From an uncultured Oscillibacter sp. (lineage in GTDB: Bacteria > Bacillota > Clostridia > Oscillospirales > Oscillospiraceae), in assembly GCA_900544105.1 (NCBI GenBank), contig UQUC01000045.1:1-19301 (forward strand): DNA of 19,301 nucleotides, in the 5' to 3' direction. Numbering within the stretch: the stretch's first letter is position 1; the number at the start of each line of letters is the position of its first letter. This document shows, one piece after another, positions 8,126 through 14,723 of the stretch. Made by a program: the position numbers and the translations under genes. Below the pieces are notes generated by a model. It made no database searches and was not told the DNA's origin. It saw only the letters and a program-made list of their open reading frames with translations.

Positions 8126-8160
8126 TCCCACACACCCCCTTTAAGAATTTCATCGAAAAA

Positions 8161-8198
8161 GCCAACCGGGAGAGGACTGTTGTCCTCTCCCGGTTGGC
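8161..8198. terminator. Strong terminator between gdhA and trkH
   Basis: A perfect 17-base stem, GCCAACCGGGAGAGGAC (8161-8177) and its complement (8182-8198), with loop TGTT. Five A at 8156-8160 become a U tail on the minus strand, so it mainly ends the trkA-trkH transcript just past the trkH stop. On the plus strand the tail is only TT, but the stem may still help stop gdhA. Confidence 0.88.
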
Positions 8199-8207
8199 TT
8201 ATGATAT

Positions 8208-9674
8208 TCAGTTTCGCCGCTCCCAGCGCCGCAGACGGTTCCCCCGCCAGGTGGAGGGTACAAACAGCAGCAGCATGGGGAAGATCTCCAACCGGCCCGC
8301 CAGCATATCAAAGCTCAGCAGCAGCTTGGCCCACGGCGCAAAGGCGGAGAAGTTCCCCGTGGGGCCTACCATGCCCAAGCCGGGACCGATGTTATTGATA
8401 CAGGCGCTCAGCGCCGTGAAGGTGGACAGCAGATCAAAGCCGTTCAGACTCAGCAGCAACCAGGACACCGCGTACAGCAGCATATATACAGAGAAATAGG
8501 CCTGTACGCCCCGGACCTGCTTCTCCGGCATGGCCCGGCCCTCCATCCGCACGTTGACAACGGCGTTGGGGTGGATCATTTTCCGCATATCCATAAAGGC
8601 AGCCTTCACCAATGTCACCACACGGGTGACCTTCAGGCCGCCGCCGGTGGAACCGGCGCAGCCGCCCACGAACATCAGCAGCACCAGCACCGTCTTGGCA
8701 TAGCCCGGCCACTGGTCAAAATCCACCGTGGCATAGCCGGTGGTGGTAATGATGGAGGACACCTGGAAAAAGGCGTGGCGCAGGGAGGTTCCCACCGCGC
8801 CGTACAGATGGCGGATATTGACCGCGATGGTAACGGTGGAAAAGGCCACGATGCCCAGATACGCCCACAGCTCCTCGGACTTTGCCACGTCCCGGAAGCG
8901 GCGCATCAGCAGGAAGTAATACAGATTGAAGTTGATGCCGAAGGCCAGCATCCCGATACCTGTAACAACGTCGATATATGCGCTGTTGTAGGCTCCTACG
9001 CTGGCGTTCCGGCTGGAAAAACCGCCGGTACCGGCAGCACCGAAGGCGTGGACGCAGGCATCGAAAAGGTCCATACCGCCCAGAAGCAGCAGTCCGATCA
9101 TCGCCAGCGTCATGACAAAATACATGCCGTAGAGGATCTTGGCGGTATCGCTCATGCGGCTGACCAGCTTGCCCGCCGTAGGCCCCGGCATCTCTGCCCG
9201 GAGGATGTGCATGGTGTGACCGTCGCTCATAGGCAGGATCGCCATGACGAACACCAGCACGCCCATGCCGCCGACCCAATGGGTGAAGCTGCGCCACAGC
9301 AGACCGCCCCGGCTGAGGGGCTCCACCGCCGTCAGGATCGAGGCGCCGGTGGTGGTAAAGCCGGAGACTGTTTCAAAAAAGGCGTCTATATAGTTGGGAA
9401 TGTCCCCAGTGAGCACAAAGGGCAATGCGCCAAAAGCGGACATCAGCAGCCACACCAGTGCCACGGCAGCAAAGCCGTCCTTGGCATAGAGTGCTGTGCG
9501 TTCCGGCTTTCGCAGGCTCAGTACTCCGCCGATGGCCGCCAAAATCAGCATGGTAGCCAGCCACGGCATCAGGGATTCCCCGTATAGCAGAGCCGTCAGC
9601 AGCGGCAGTGCCAGCAGTCCCGCCTCCACCATCAGGATCCGCCCCAGCAAAAAGCCGATCATTCGTGTGTTCAT
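8208..9674 (-). CDS. trkH: Trk-type potassium uptake channel subunit TrkH
   Basis: Membrane subunit that carries potassium into the cell, gated by the TrkA regulator encoded just upstream. The 488 residues match TrkH length. Four pore-loop repeats are visible with their selectivity-filter glycines: SGFTTTGAS, GAAGTGGFSSRN, GGCAGSTGGGLKVTR and SACINNIGPGLG. Many hydrophobic segments run from residue 6 onwards; FVMAILPMSDGHTMHILRAE is a loop typical of the TrkH group. The start has GAGGG upstream, overlapping the trkA stop, with an 11-base gap, so the two genes are translated from one transcript. The long hairpin at 8161-8198 ends the unit. Confidence 0.95.
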   Translation of the reverse strand: MNTRMIGFLLGRILMVEAGLLALPLLTALLYGESLMPWLATMLILAAIGGVLSLRKPERTALYAKDGFAAVALVWLLMSAFGALPFVLTGDIPNYIDAFFETVSGFTTTGASILTAVEPLSRGGLLWRSFTHWVGGMGVLVFVMAILPMSDGHTMHILRAEMPGPTAGKLVSRMSDTAKILYGMYFVMTLAMIGLLLLGGMDLFDACVHAFGAAGTGGFSSRNASVGAYNSAYIDVVTGIGMLAFGINFNLYYFLLMRRFRDVAKSEELWAYLGIVAFSTVTIAVNIRHLYGAVGTSLRHAFFQVSSIITTTGYATVDFDQWPGYAKTVLVLLMFVGGCAGSTGGGLKVTRVVTLVKAAFMDMRKMIHPNAVVNVRMEGRAMPEKQVRGVQAYFSVYMLLYAVSWLLLSLNGFDLLSTFTALSACINNIGPGLGMVGPTGNFSAFAPWAKLLLSFDMLAGRLEIFPMLLLFVPSTWRGNRLRRWERRN

Positions 9675-9685
9675 AGTCTACCCTC

Positions 9686-11053
9686 TTATCCCTGCCGCAG
9701 AATATCCCGCAGCTCCTGTAAGGCCGTGTCCTGGGTGACCACGATCACATCATCCCCGGCCCGAATGGTATCGTTGCCGCCGGGAATGACGATCTCGCCG
9801 TCCCGCCGGACGATGCCCGCGATCAGGACACCGCTCCGCAGCTTCAGCTCCCGCAGCGGTACGTTTACCAGATCGGGGTCCCGGTCCACATGGAATTCCA
9901 GAGCCTCCACCGCGCCCTCCACCAGCCGGTGAAGGGTCTTGATCTGAGAACCAGCGGCACCCTCCATGGCCCGGACATACTGCACGATCAGCTCCGTGGT
10001 CACGTCCCGGGCGGACACCACACTGTCAATGATCCCTTCGCTGCTGACCAGATCCATCAGGGACCGGCGGTTGATCTTTGCCACCACCTTGCACTGCTCC
10101 GTCTGCCGGGAGGCACACATGGCCATGAGAATATTGGCTTCGTCAAGTCCTGTCAGGGCTACAAAGGCGTCTGTATGGTCGATGCCCTCTTCCGCCAGCA
10201 GCTCGCTGTCGGTGCCGTCTCCCATAATGACCAGCGCCCGGGGCAGCTGCTCGCTCATCTGGGTACAGCGGGTCTCGTTCTGATCGACGATCTTCACGCT
10301 CATGCCCATGTGCAGCAGCTCACCCGCCAGATAGTAGCACATTTTGCTGGCGCCCACGATCATTACCGTAGACGCCTTCTTTCTGAAAACGCCCAGATAC
10401 TGGAAGAACGCGGACAGGTGCTCCGGCGCGGCGGTGACATAGATCTTGTCTCCGGTCTTCAGCTCAAAATCACCGGAGGGAATGGTGGTCTGTCCCTTCC
10501 GGGACACAGCGCAGATCAGAACTCTGGCCCGGGCGTTCCGGTAAATGTCCAGCAGACGCACGCCGTCCAGGGCGGACCCCTCCGGCAGGCGGTATTCCAC
10601 CAGCTCTAAGCGGCCCTTGGAGAAGGATTCCAGCTTCATGGCCGCCGGGAACCGCAGCACACGAGCGATCTCGTGGGCCGCTGCCTTTTCCGGATTGATG
10701 GACATGGTGAGGCCCAGCTCGCCCCGCATGAAGCGAAGCTGCGTCTCGTACTCCGGGTTGCGGATGCGGGCGATGGTGTGGGCCACGCCCAGCTTTTTCG
10801 CCACCAGGCAAGCCAGAATGTTGATCTCGTCGCTGGAGGTGGTAGCGATCAGCAGGTCCGCCTTGCCTACCTCCGCCTCCTTCTGGACCTCATAGCTGGC
10901 GCCGTTGCCGCAGACGCCCATAACATCATAGACATTGATAATGTTTTCTATGAGCTTGGGTTCCTGGTCAATGACCGTGACCCGGTGCTCCCGGATAAGC
11001 TGGGCGGTCAGGCTGGTGCCCACCTTACCCGCGCCCACAACAATGATCCGCAT
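9686..11053 (-). CDS. trkA: Trk potassium uptake regulator TrkA (two RCK units)
   Basis: Cytoplasmic NAD(H)-binding regulator of TrkH. The 455 residues hold two tandem RCK_N plus RCK_C units, as in E. coli TrkA. The first begins MRIIVVGAGKVGTSL, an intact GxGxxG Rossmann motif, followed by VIDQE. The second begins VMIVGASKMCYYLAGELL, where the glycine motif is degraded, followed by IVDQNETRC; nucleotide binding there may be weak. Start ATG 11051-11053 is chosen for its AAAGGAG, 5 bases away, and because MRIIVVGAGKVG is the usual TrkA opening; the frame is open to 11095. It follows gluQRS by 90 bases that hold several small hairpins and at best a weak promoter (AAACAA 11122-11127 and ATCCTA 11099-11104 as read on the plus strand). 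Confidence 0.95.
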   Translation of the reverse strand: MRIIVVGAGKVGTSLTAQLIREHRVTVIDQEPKLIENIINVYDVMGVCGNGASYEVQKEAEVGKADLLIATTSSDEINILACLVAKKLGVAHTIARIRNPEYETQLRFMRGELGLTMSINPEKAAAHEIARVLRFPAAMKLESFSKGRLELVEYRLPEGSALDGVRLLDIYRNARARVLICAVSRKGQTTIPSGDFELKTGDKIYVTAAPEHLSAFFQYLGVFRKKASTVMIVGASKMCYYLAGELLHMGMSVKIVDQNETRCTQMSEQLPRALVIMGDGTDSELLAEEGIDHTDAFVALTGLDEANILMAMCASRQTEQCKVVAKINRRSLMDLVSSEGIIDSVVSARDVTTELIVQYVRAMEGAAGSQIKTLHRLVEGAVEALEFHVDRDPDLVNVPLRELKLRSGVLIAGIVRRDGEIVIPGGNDTIRAGDDVIVVTQDTALQELRDILRQG

Positions 11054-11065
11054 AGTGCTCCTTTC

Positions 11066-11131
11066 CGGCGCAATGCGCCGTCCCACTGGTTCCATATGAT
11101 CCTATCGCGGCTTCGCCGCAAAAACAAGCCG
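11066..11131 (-). promoter_or_regulatory. Hairpins in the gluQRS-trkA spacer
   Basis: CGGCGC (11066-11071) and GCGCCG (11075-11080) form a 6-base stem with a 3-base loop immediately upstream of the trkA ribosome binding site. Further upstream GCGGC (11107-11111) pairs with GCCGC (11115-11119), or alternatively CGGCTT (11108-11113) pairs with AAGCCG (11126-11131); the two pairings exclude each other. This could be an RNA switch or a weak terminator. No function is proven. Confidence 0.3.
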
Positions 11132-11143
11132 TTTTGAAAAACC

Positions 11144-12088
11144 TTAACAGAAAAGTCCTGCCGGGATCCGGATATCCTGACGTGGTACCTTCTCCCACGC
11201 GAAGTCCGCCAGCAGCTCCGCCGCCGTTTTCGGCGCTGCGGAGGGGTTGAACCCTCCTAAGAACGCCAACCGTCCCAAAATTTCCTCCGGGGGCAGCCTG
11301 TTCTGCAAGCTGTCCAGCCCCACGGCGCCGTCCCGCTTGGAAAGGCGGCGGCCCTCCGCCGTCAGCAGCAGGGGGAAATGGTAAAAAACCGGCGGCGTCA
11401 GGCCCAACAGATAATAGAGGTACAGCTGGCGGGGTGTGGAGTCCAGCAGGTCAGCGCCCCGCACCACCTCCGTCACGCCCATGGCGGCGTCATCCACCAC
11501 CACAGCTAACTGGTAGGCGAACATCCCGTCGGACCGTCGCAGCAGAAAATCGCCACAGTCCGCCGCCAGATTTTCCTCGTATCGGCCCATGTGGCCGTCT
11601 GTAAAGCCCCAACGCTCCTCCGGCGTTATCAGCCGGAGGGCCGGGGCACGGTTTTTGCTTTTTTCCGCGATCTCCGCCGCGGTGAGACGGCGGCAGGTCC
11701 CGGCATAGACCACCTGCCCGTCCTCCCGGTGGGGAGCGGAGGCAGCGTGAAGCTCCGCCCGGGTACAGAAGCAGGGATAGACAAGGCCCTTCTCCCGCAG
11801 CGTTTCCAGTGCCGCTTGGTAGATCTCTGTCCGTTGGCTCTGGTAATAGGGGCCGGTGCCGTTGTCCTTTTCGGGGCCGATGTCCCAATCCAGCCCCAGC
11901 CATTGGAGATCCCGCTCCATCTGCTCGCTGTACCTCCGGGGACAGCGGGCAGTATCCAGATCCTCTACCCGAAGCAGGACCCGGCCGTCCTTTTGCCTGG
12001 CGGAGAGCCACACCAGCAGGGCGCACAGAAGATTTCCCAGATGCAGCCGCCCGCTGGGGGACGGCGCAAAACGCCCAATGGTCTCCAT
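11144..12088 (-). CDS. gluQRS: Glutamyl-Q tRNA(Asp) synthetase
   Basis: A glutamyl-tRNA synthetase paralogue that attaches glutamate to queuosine at position 34 of tRNA-Asp. The 314 residues equal only the catalytic half of GluRS, the hallmark of this family. Seen: the HIGH-like H16-L-G-N after RFAPSPSGRL, VEDLDTAR, the LSKRDG version of KMSKS near residue 248, and the zinc ligands C106, C108, Y128 and C132, with the same Y-x3-C spacing as the E. coli enzyme. There is no anticodon-binding domain. Start ATG 12086-12088 has AAAGGAGG about 6 bases upstream and a promoter at 12142-12170. It heads a same-strand set with trkA and trkH. Its presence implies that the cell has queuosine in its tRNA. 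Confidence 0.94.
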   Translation of the reverse strand: METIGRFAPSPSGRLHLGNLLCALLVWLSARQKDGRVLLRVEDLDTARCPRRYSEQMERDLQWLGLDWDIGPEKDNGTGPYYQSQRTEIYQAALETLREKGLVYPCFCTRAELHAASAPHREDGQVVYAGTCRRLTAAEIAEKSKNRAPALRLITPEERWGFTDGHMGRYEENLAADCGDFLLRRSDGMFAYQLAVVVDDAAMGVTEVVRGADLLDSTPRQLYLYYLLGLTPPVFYHFPLLLTAEGRRLSKRDGAVGLDSLQNRLPPEEILGRLAFLGGFNPSAAPKTAAELLADFAWEKVPRQDIRIPAGLFC

Positions 12089-12141
12089 GGCCCCTCCTTT
12101 CGGGTAAACATTCCCAGTTTACAGTTTAAAATTACGGTGCC

Positions 12142-12170
12142 ATTATACTCCATTCCGCTTTCCAAGGCAA
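12142..12170 (-). promoter_or_regulatory. sigma-A promoter of gluQRS
   Basis: On the minus strand, -35 TTGCCT (12165-12170) and a perfect -10 TATAAT (12142-12147) with 17-base spacing. It points away from the SRP RNA promoter about 75 bases to the right and may also feed trkA and trkH. Confidence 0.72.
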
Positions 12171-12220
12171 GTATTCCCCGGAAACACCGACACAACTGCC
12201 GGTAAAAACGAAATTTCCAG

Positions 12221-12249
12221 TTGATAATTCAGAAAAAATATCGTATAAT
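12221..12249 (+). promoter_or_regulatory. Strong sigma-A promoter of the SRP RNA
   Basis: -35 TTGATA (12221-12226, one mismatch) and a perfect -10 TATAAT (12244-12249) with a 17-base spacer, among the best promoters in the window, as expected for an abundant stable RNA. Predicted start is 12256-12257. It may also transcribe dnaX, for which no separate promoter is visible. Confidence 0.85.
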
Positions 12250-12255
12250 AGATTC

Positions 12256-12412
12256 CGCAATTCATCCTCCGCTTGCAGACGCGGAGCCGGTCTCGCGCAA
12301 TGGAGCCCCGTGAACCATGTCAGGCGGGGAACCGAGCAGCATTAAGCGGGATGTTCCATGTGCCGCGAGGACGCCGGTTCCGTGTCTGCAAACGGAGGAT
12401 GTTTTCATATGC
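12256..12412 (+). ncRNA. ffs: Signal recognition particle RNA, compact form (ends approximate)
   Basis: RNA scaffold that binds Ffh and targets nascent membrane proteins. The Ffh-binding tip is unmistakable: GTCAGG (12319-12324), a short stem closed by the GGAA tetraloop (12328-12331), then AGCAGC (12335-12340). The long arm is also clear: 12264-12284 pairs with 12380-12400 over 21 positions with only two wobbles, and CGCA at 12256-12259 can close against TGCG at 12409-12412. The place just before dnaX is the usual one in Firmicutes. Since the promoter puts the 5' end at about 12256, there is no room for the 5' Alu domain found in the large Bacillus RNA, so this appears to be the short type. 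The 3' end is not certain. Confidence 0.88.
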
Positions 12413-12443
12413 GCAGGGCACCCTTTGGGGACTGCCCTCGCGC
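12411..12443 (+). terminator. GC-rich hairpin after the SRP RNA, possible terminator or dnaX leader hairpin
   Basis: GCGC plus AGGGCA (12411-12420) pairs with TGCCCT (12433-12438) and GCGC (12440-12443), with a one-base bulge and a small inner CCC/GGG stem. The downstream tail ACTCTTCCTT is pyrimidine-rich but not a clean U run, so read-through into dnaX is plausible. Confidence 0.4.
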
Positions 12444-12486
12444 ACTCTTCCTTCCCGCGGATTCGATTTTTCAGGAGGTGTGTTCC

Positions 12487-14268
12487 ATGTATCAGGCGCT
12501 GTACCGCAAGTGGCGGCCCAAGGTGTTTTCCGACGTGATCGGTCAGGAGCACATCACCGAGACCTTGAAAAAGCAGGTGGCGGAGGGCCGCACCTCCCAC
12601 GCCTATCTGTTCACCGGCACAAGGGGTACCGGCAAGACCACCTGCGCCAAAATTCTGGCCAAGGCTGTCAACTGCGAGCACCCGGTAAACGGTGACCCCT
12701 GCTGTCAGTGTCCTAGCTGTCTGGGACTGGAAAGCGGCAGCTTTCTGGATGTTCTGGAGCTGGACGCCGCCTCCAACAACGGCGTGGACCAGGTCCGGGC
12801 CTTGCGGGACGAGGCCATCTACGCCCCGGCCAACGTGAAAAAGCGGGTCTACATCGTGGACGAGGTCCACATGCTGTCCACGGCGGCCTTCAACGCACTG
12901 CTGAAAATTTTAGAGGAGCCGCCGGCCCACCTCATGTTTATTCTGGCCACCACCGAGCTGCACAAGGTGCCAGCCACTATTCTTTCCCGGTGCCAGCGCT
13001 ACTCTTTTAAACGCATTCTCCCCAAGGACATCGCCCAGCGGCTGTCCTATGTGGCCGGTCAGGAGCACATCGACCTGACAGCGGACGGTGCCGAGCTGTT
13101 GAGCCGTCTGGCAGACGGCGCTCTGCGGGACGGTCTGAGCCTTCTGGATCAATGCGCTGCCGCAGGCGGCACAGTGGACAGCCGGGCGGTGCTGGAGGTG
13201 TTGGGGTTGGCAGGCAATCTGCAAACTGCCCAGCTCATGCGGCACATTCTGGACCGGAATGCCCAGGCAGCACTACTGCTGTTGAACGAGCTTTACGCTG
13301 GGGGCAAGGATGTAGGCGCTGTATTGGGTGAGCTTTCCACCCTGACCCGGGATCTGCTGCTGCGAAAAACCGCCCCGGAGGGCGGTGCAGCGCTGCTGTC
13401 CGGCGGATTTGACAGCGCTACGCTGGACCAGTTGGGCAAGGGTGTTCCCTCCAACCGTTTTCTCTATCTGGCCTCCACCTTGCAAAAGGCCGCGGCCGAT
13501 CTTTATTACAGCGCCGACCGGCGCACCGATACGGAGCTTTGTCTCCTGCGGCTGTGTGACGAAAGTCTCTGCGGCGATCTCACCGCCTTGGAAAACCGGA
13601 TCACCCGGTTGGAGGACGCAGCGGCCCGCGGCGCTGTGATCTCCGCCGCCGTGAATCAAAGCGTCTCCGCCGCAAAGGTGATCGGGGCAGCCGCTCCGGT
13701 TCCTCAAACGCCCGCAAAGCCCGCATCCAAGCCTGTGGAGCCGCCGCCGGCGGAGGATCCACCCCCCTGGGGCGAGCCGCCACTGCCGGAGGAACCGCCC
13801 ATGCGGGAAGAACCCGGCGAGCGGGTCTTTGACATTCCGGAGGACGCCATTCCCGTCCAGCCCGCACAGTCCAAGGCCGTCCCGGTCAAGCCGACAGCCT
13901 CCATCCCCTCAGCGCCGAAGCCTCAGGCAGCCGTTCACAGCGCCGCCCCCGTCAGCGGCGACTGGTGGAAGGCCCTGTCCGAAAACTGCAAGGGCCAGAT
14001 CCCTCCCATGTACCGGGCATTTCTGGACCTGTGCGGCGGCGTGTTGGAGGGCGATCAGCTGACGGTATTCGCACCCGATGAGATCACCCTGAACCGTTTG
14101 GACAATGACCGGGTACGGGGTGTTTTGTCCGCCGAGGCGGAAAAGGTCTCCGGCCAGCCGGTGCGGCTACTGCTCCGGGAGGGAGAACCGCCAAAGCCGT
14201 CCCCGGAGGAAAATCTGAAACAGCTGCTGCAATTCGGCAGCCAGTTTGACAATATCGAAATCAAATAA
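12487..14268 (+). CDS. dnaX: DNA polymerase III subunit gamma/tau
   Basis: Clamp-loader ATPase and organiser of the replisome. The 593-residue protein has the AAA+ core: Walker A GTRGTGKT at 44-51, zinc cysteines C63, C72, C75 and C78, Walker B VYIVDEVHML at 121-130, sensor ATTE at 154-157 and the SRC arginine finger at 167-169. Domain III follows to about residue 375. A proline- and glutamate-rich linker (about 425-515) leads to a C-terminal domain beginning SGDWWKALSENCK, probably the DnaE/DnaB-binding tau part. The start MYQALYRKWRPK is the family's usual opening and has AGGAGGTG (12473-12480) 6 bases upstream; the frame is open further upstream to 12358 but that stretch is SRP RNA. No A6G slippery site was seen, so only a full-length tau form is expected. 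Confidence 0.95.
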   Translation: MYQALYRKWRPKVFSDVIGQEHITETLKKQVAEGRTSHAYLFTGTRGTGKTTCAKILAKAVNCEHPVNGDPCCQCPSCLGLESGSFLDVLELDAASNNGVDQVRALRDEAIYAPANVKKRVYIVDEVHMLSTAAFNALLKILEEPPAHLMFILATTELHKVPATILSRCQRYSFKRILPKDIAQRLSYVAGQEHIDLTADGAELLSRLADGALRDGLSLLDQCAAAGGTVDSRAVLEVLGLAGNLQTAQLMRHILDRNAQAALLLLNELYAGGKDVGAVLGELSTLTRDLLLRKTAPEGGAALLSGGFDSATLDQLGKGVPSNRFLYLASTLQKAAADLYYSADRRTDTELCLLRLCDESLCGDLTALENRITRLEDAAARGAVISAAVNQSVSAAKVIGAAAPVPQTPAKPASKPVEPPPAEDPPPWGEPPLPEEPPMREEPGERVFDIPEDAIPVQPAQSKAVPVKPTASIPSAPKPQAAVHSAAPVSGDWWKALSENCKGQIPPMYRAFLDLCGGVLEGDQLTVFAPDEITLNRLDNDRVRGVLSAEAEKVSGQPVRLLLREGEPPKPSPEENLKQLLQFGSQFDNIEIK

Positions 14269-14283
14269 AAGGAGAAATTTACT

Positions 14284-14646
14284 ATGGGTTACAGTGCACG
14301 CCGCGGCTTCACCAACGGCAAGATTTCCGGAGCTGCCCGTCAAGCGGAGCTTCAGCAGAAGATCGCCGCTATGCAGGAGAAAATGACCGAAGCACAGGAT
14401 GCTGTTGAGGCGCAGGAGTTCACCGCCAGCGTAGGCGGCGGCGTTGTGGAGGCCAAGGTCAACGGCAAGAAAGAGGTCCTCTCCGTCACCATCAAGCCGG
14501 AGGCTGTGGATCCCGAGGATGTGGAGATGCTGCAGGATCTGGTGGTCTCCGCCGTCAACGAGGCGCTGCGTCAGGCCAATGACGCTATGGAGACGAGCAT
14601 GAACGGCGTCACCGGTGGTCTGGACCTCAGCGGCTTCGGACTGTAA
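14284..14646 (+). CDS. Nucleoid-associated protein, YbaB/EbfC family
   Basis: A 120-residue DNA-binding protein that probably forms dimers. After a short basic N-terminus (MGYSARRGFTNGK) comes a long helix with AELQQKIAAMQEKMTEAQDAVE, then the family core EFTASVGGGVVEAKVNGKKEVLSVTIKPEAVDPEDVEMLQDL and a closing helix SAVNEALRQANDAM. The tail GLDLSGFGL is typical. It begins 15 bases after dnaX, with AAAGGAGA about 7 bases before the ATG, so it is co-transcribed with dnaX. In most Firmicutes recR follows; here a terminator does. Confidence 0.93.
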   Translation: MGYSARRGFTNGKISGAARQAELQQKIAAMQEKMTEAQDAVEAQEFTASVGGGVVEAKVNGKKEVLSVTIKPEAVDPEDVEMLQDLVVSAVNEALRQANDAMETSMNGVTGGLDLSGFGL

Positions 14647-14656
14647 GTGAGATCAC

Positions 14657-14687
14657 AAAAGAGCGGAGCGAATGCTCCGCTCTTTTT
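14657..14687 (+). terminator. Terminator of the dnaX-ybaB unit
   Basis: AAAAGAGCGGAGC (14657-14669) pairs perfectly with 14674-14686 around the loop GAAT, ending in a T5 run. A textbook intrinsic terminator 10 bases after the ybaB stop. The A4 on the left means that it could also work in the minus direction. Confidence 0.92.
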
Positions 14688-14723
14688 GGAATACGCCCAT
14701 TTAAAATCCCCAAAGGAGGACCC

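Noticed and set aside
6686..8131. A 481-codon minus-strand open frame opposite gdhA
   Set aside because: Covers gdhA exactly in antisense; no motif or ribosome binding site.
12358..12486. N-terminal extension of dnaX
   Set aside because: The extra codons come from the SRP RNA arm and the hairpin after it; the family start MYQALYRKWRP has the ribosome binding site.
12568..12573. Possible slippery site AAAAAG in dnaX for a gamma/tau frameshift
   Set aside because: Only five A before G, and it lies near the start of the gene, far from where a frameshift would produce gamma.
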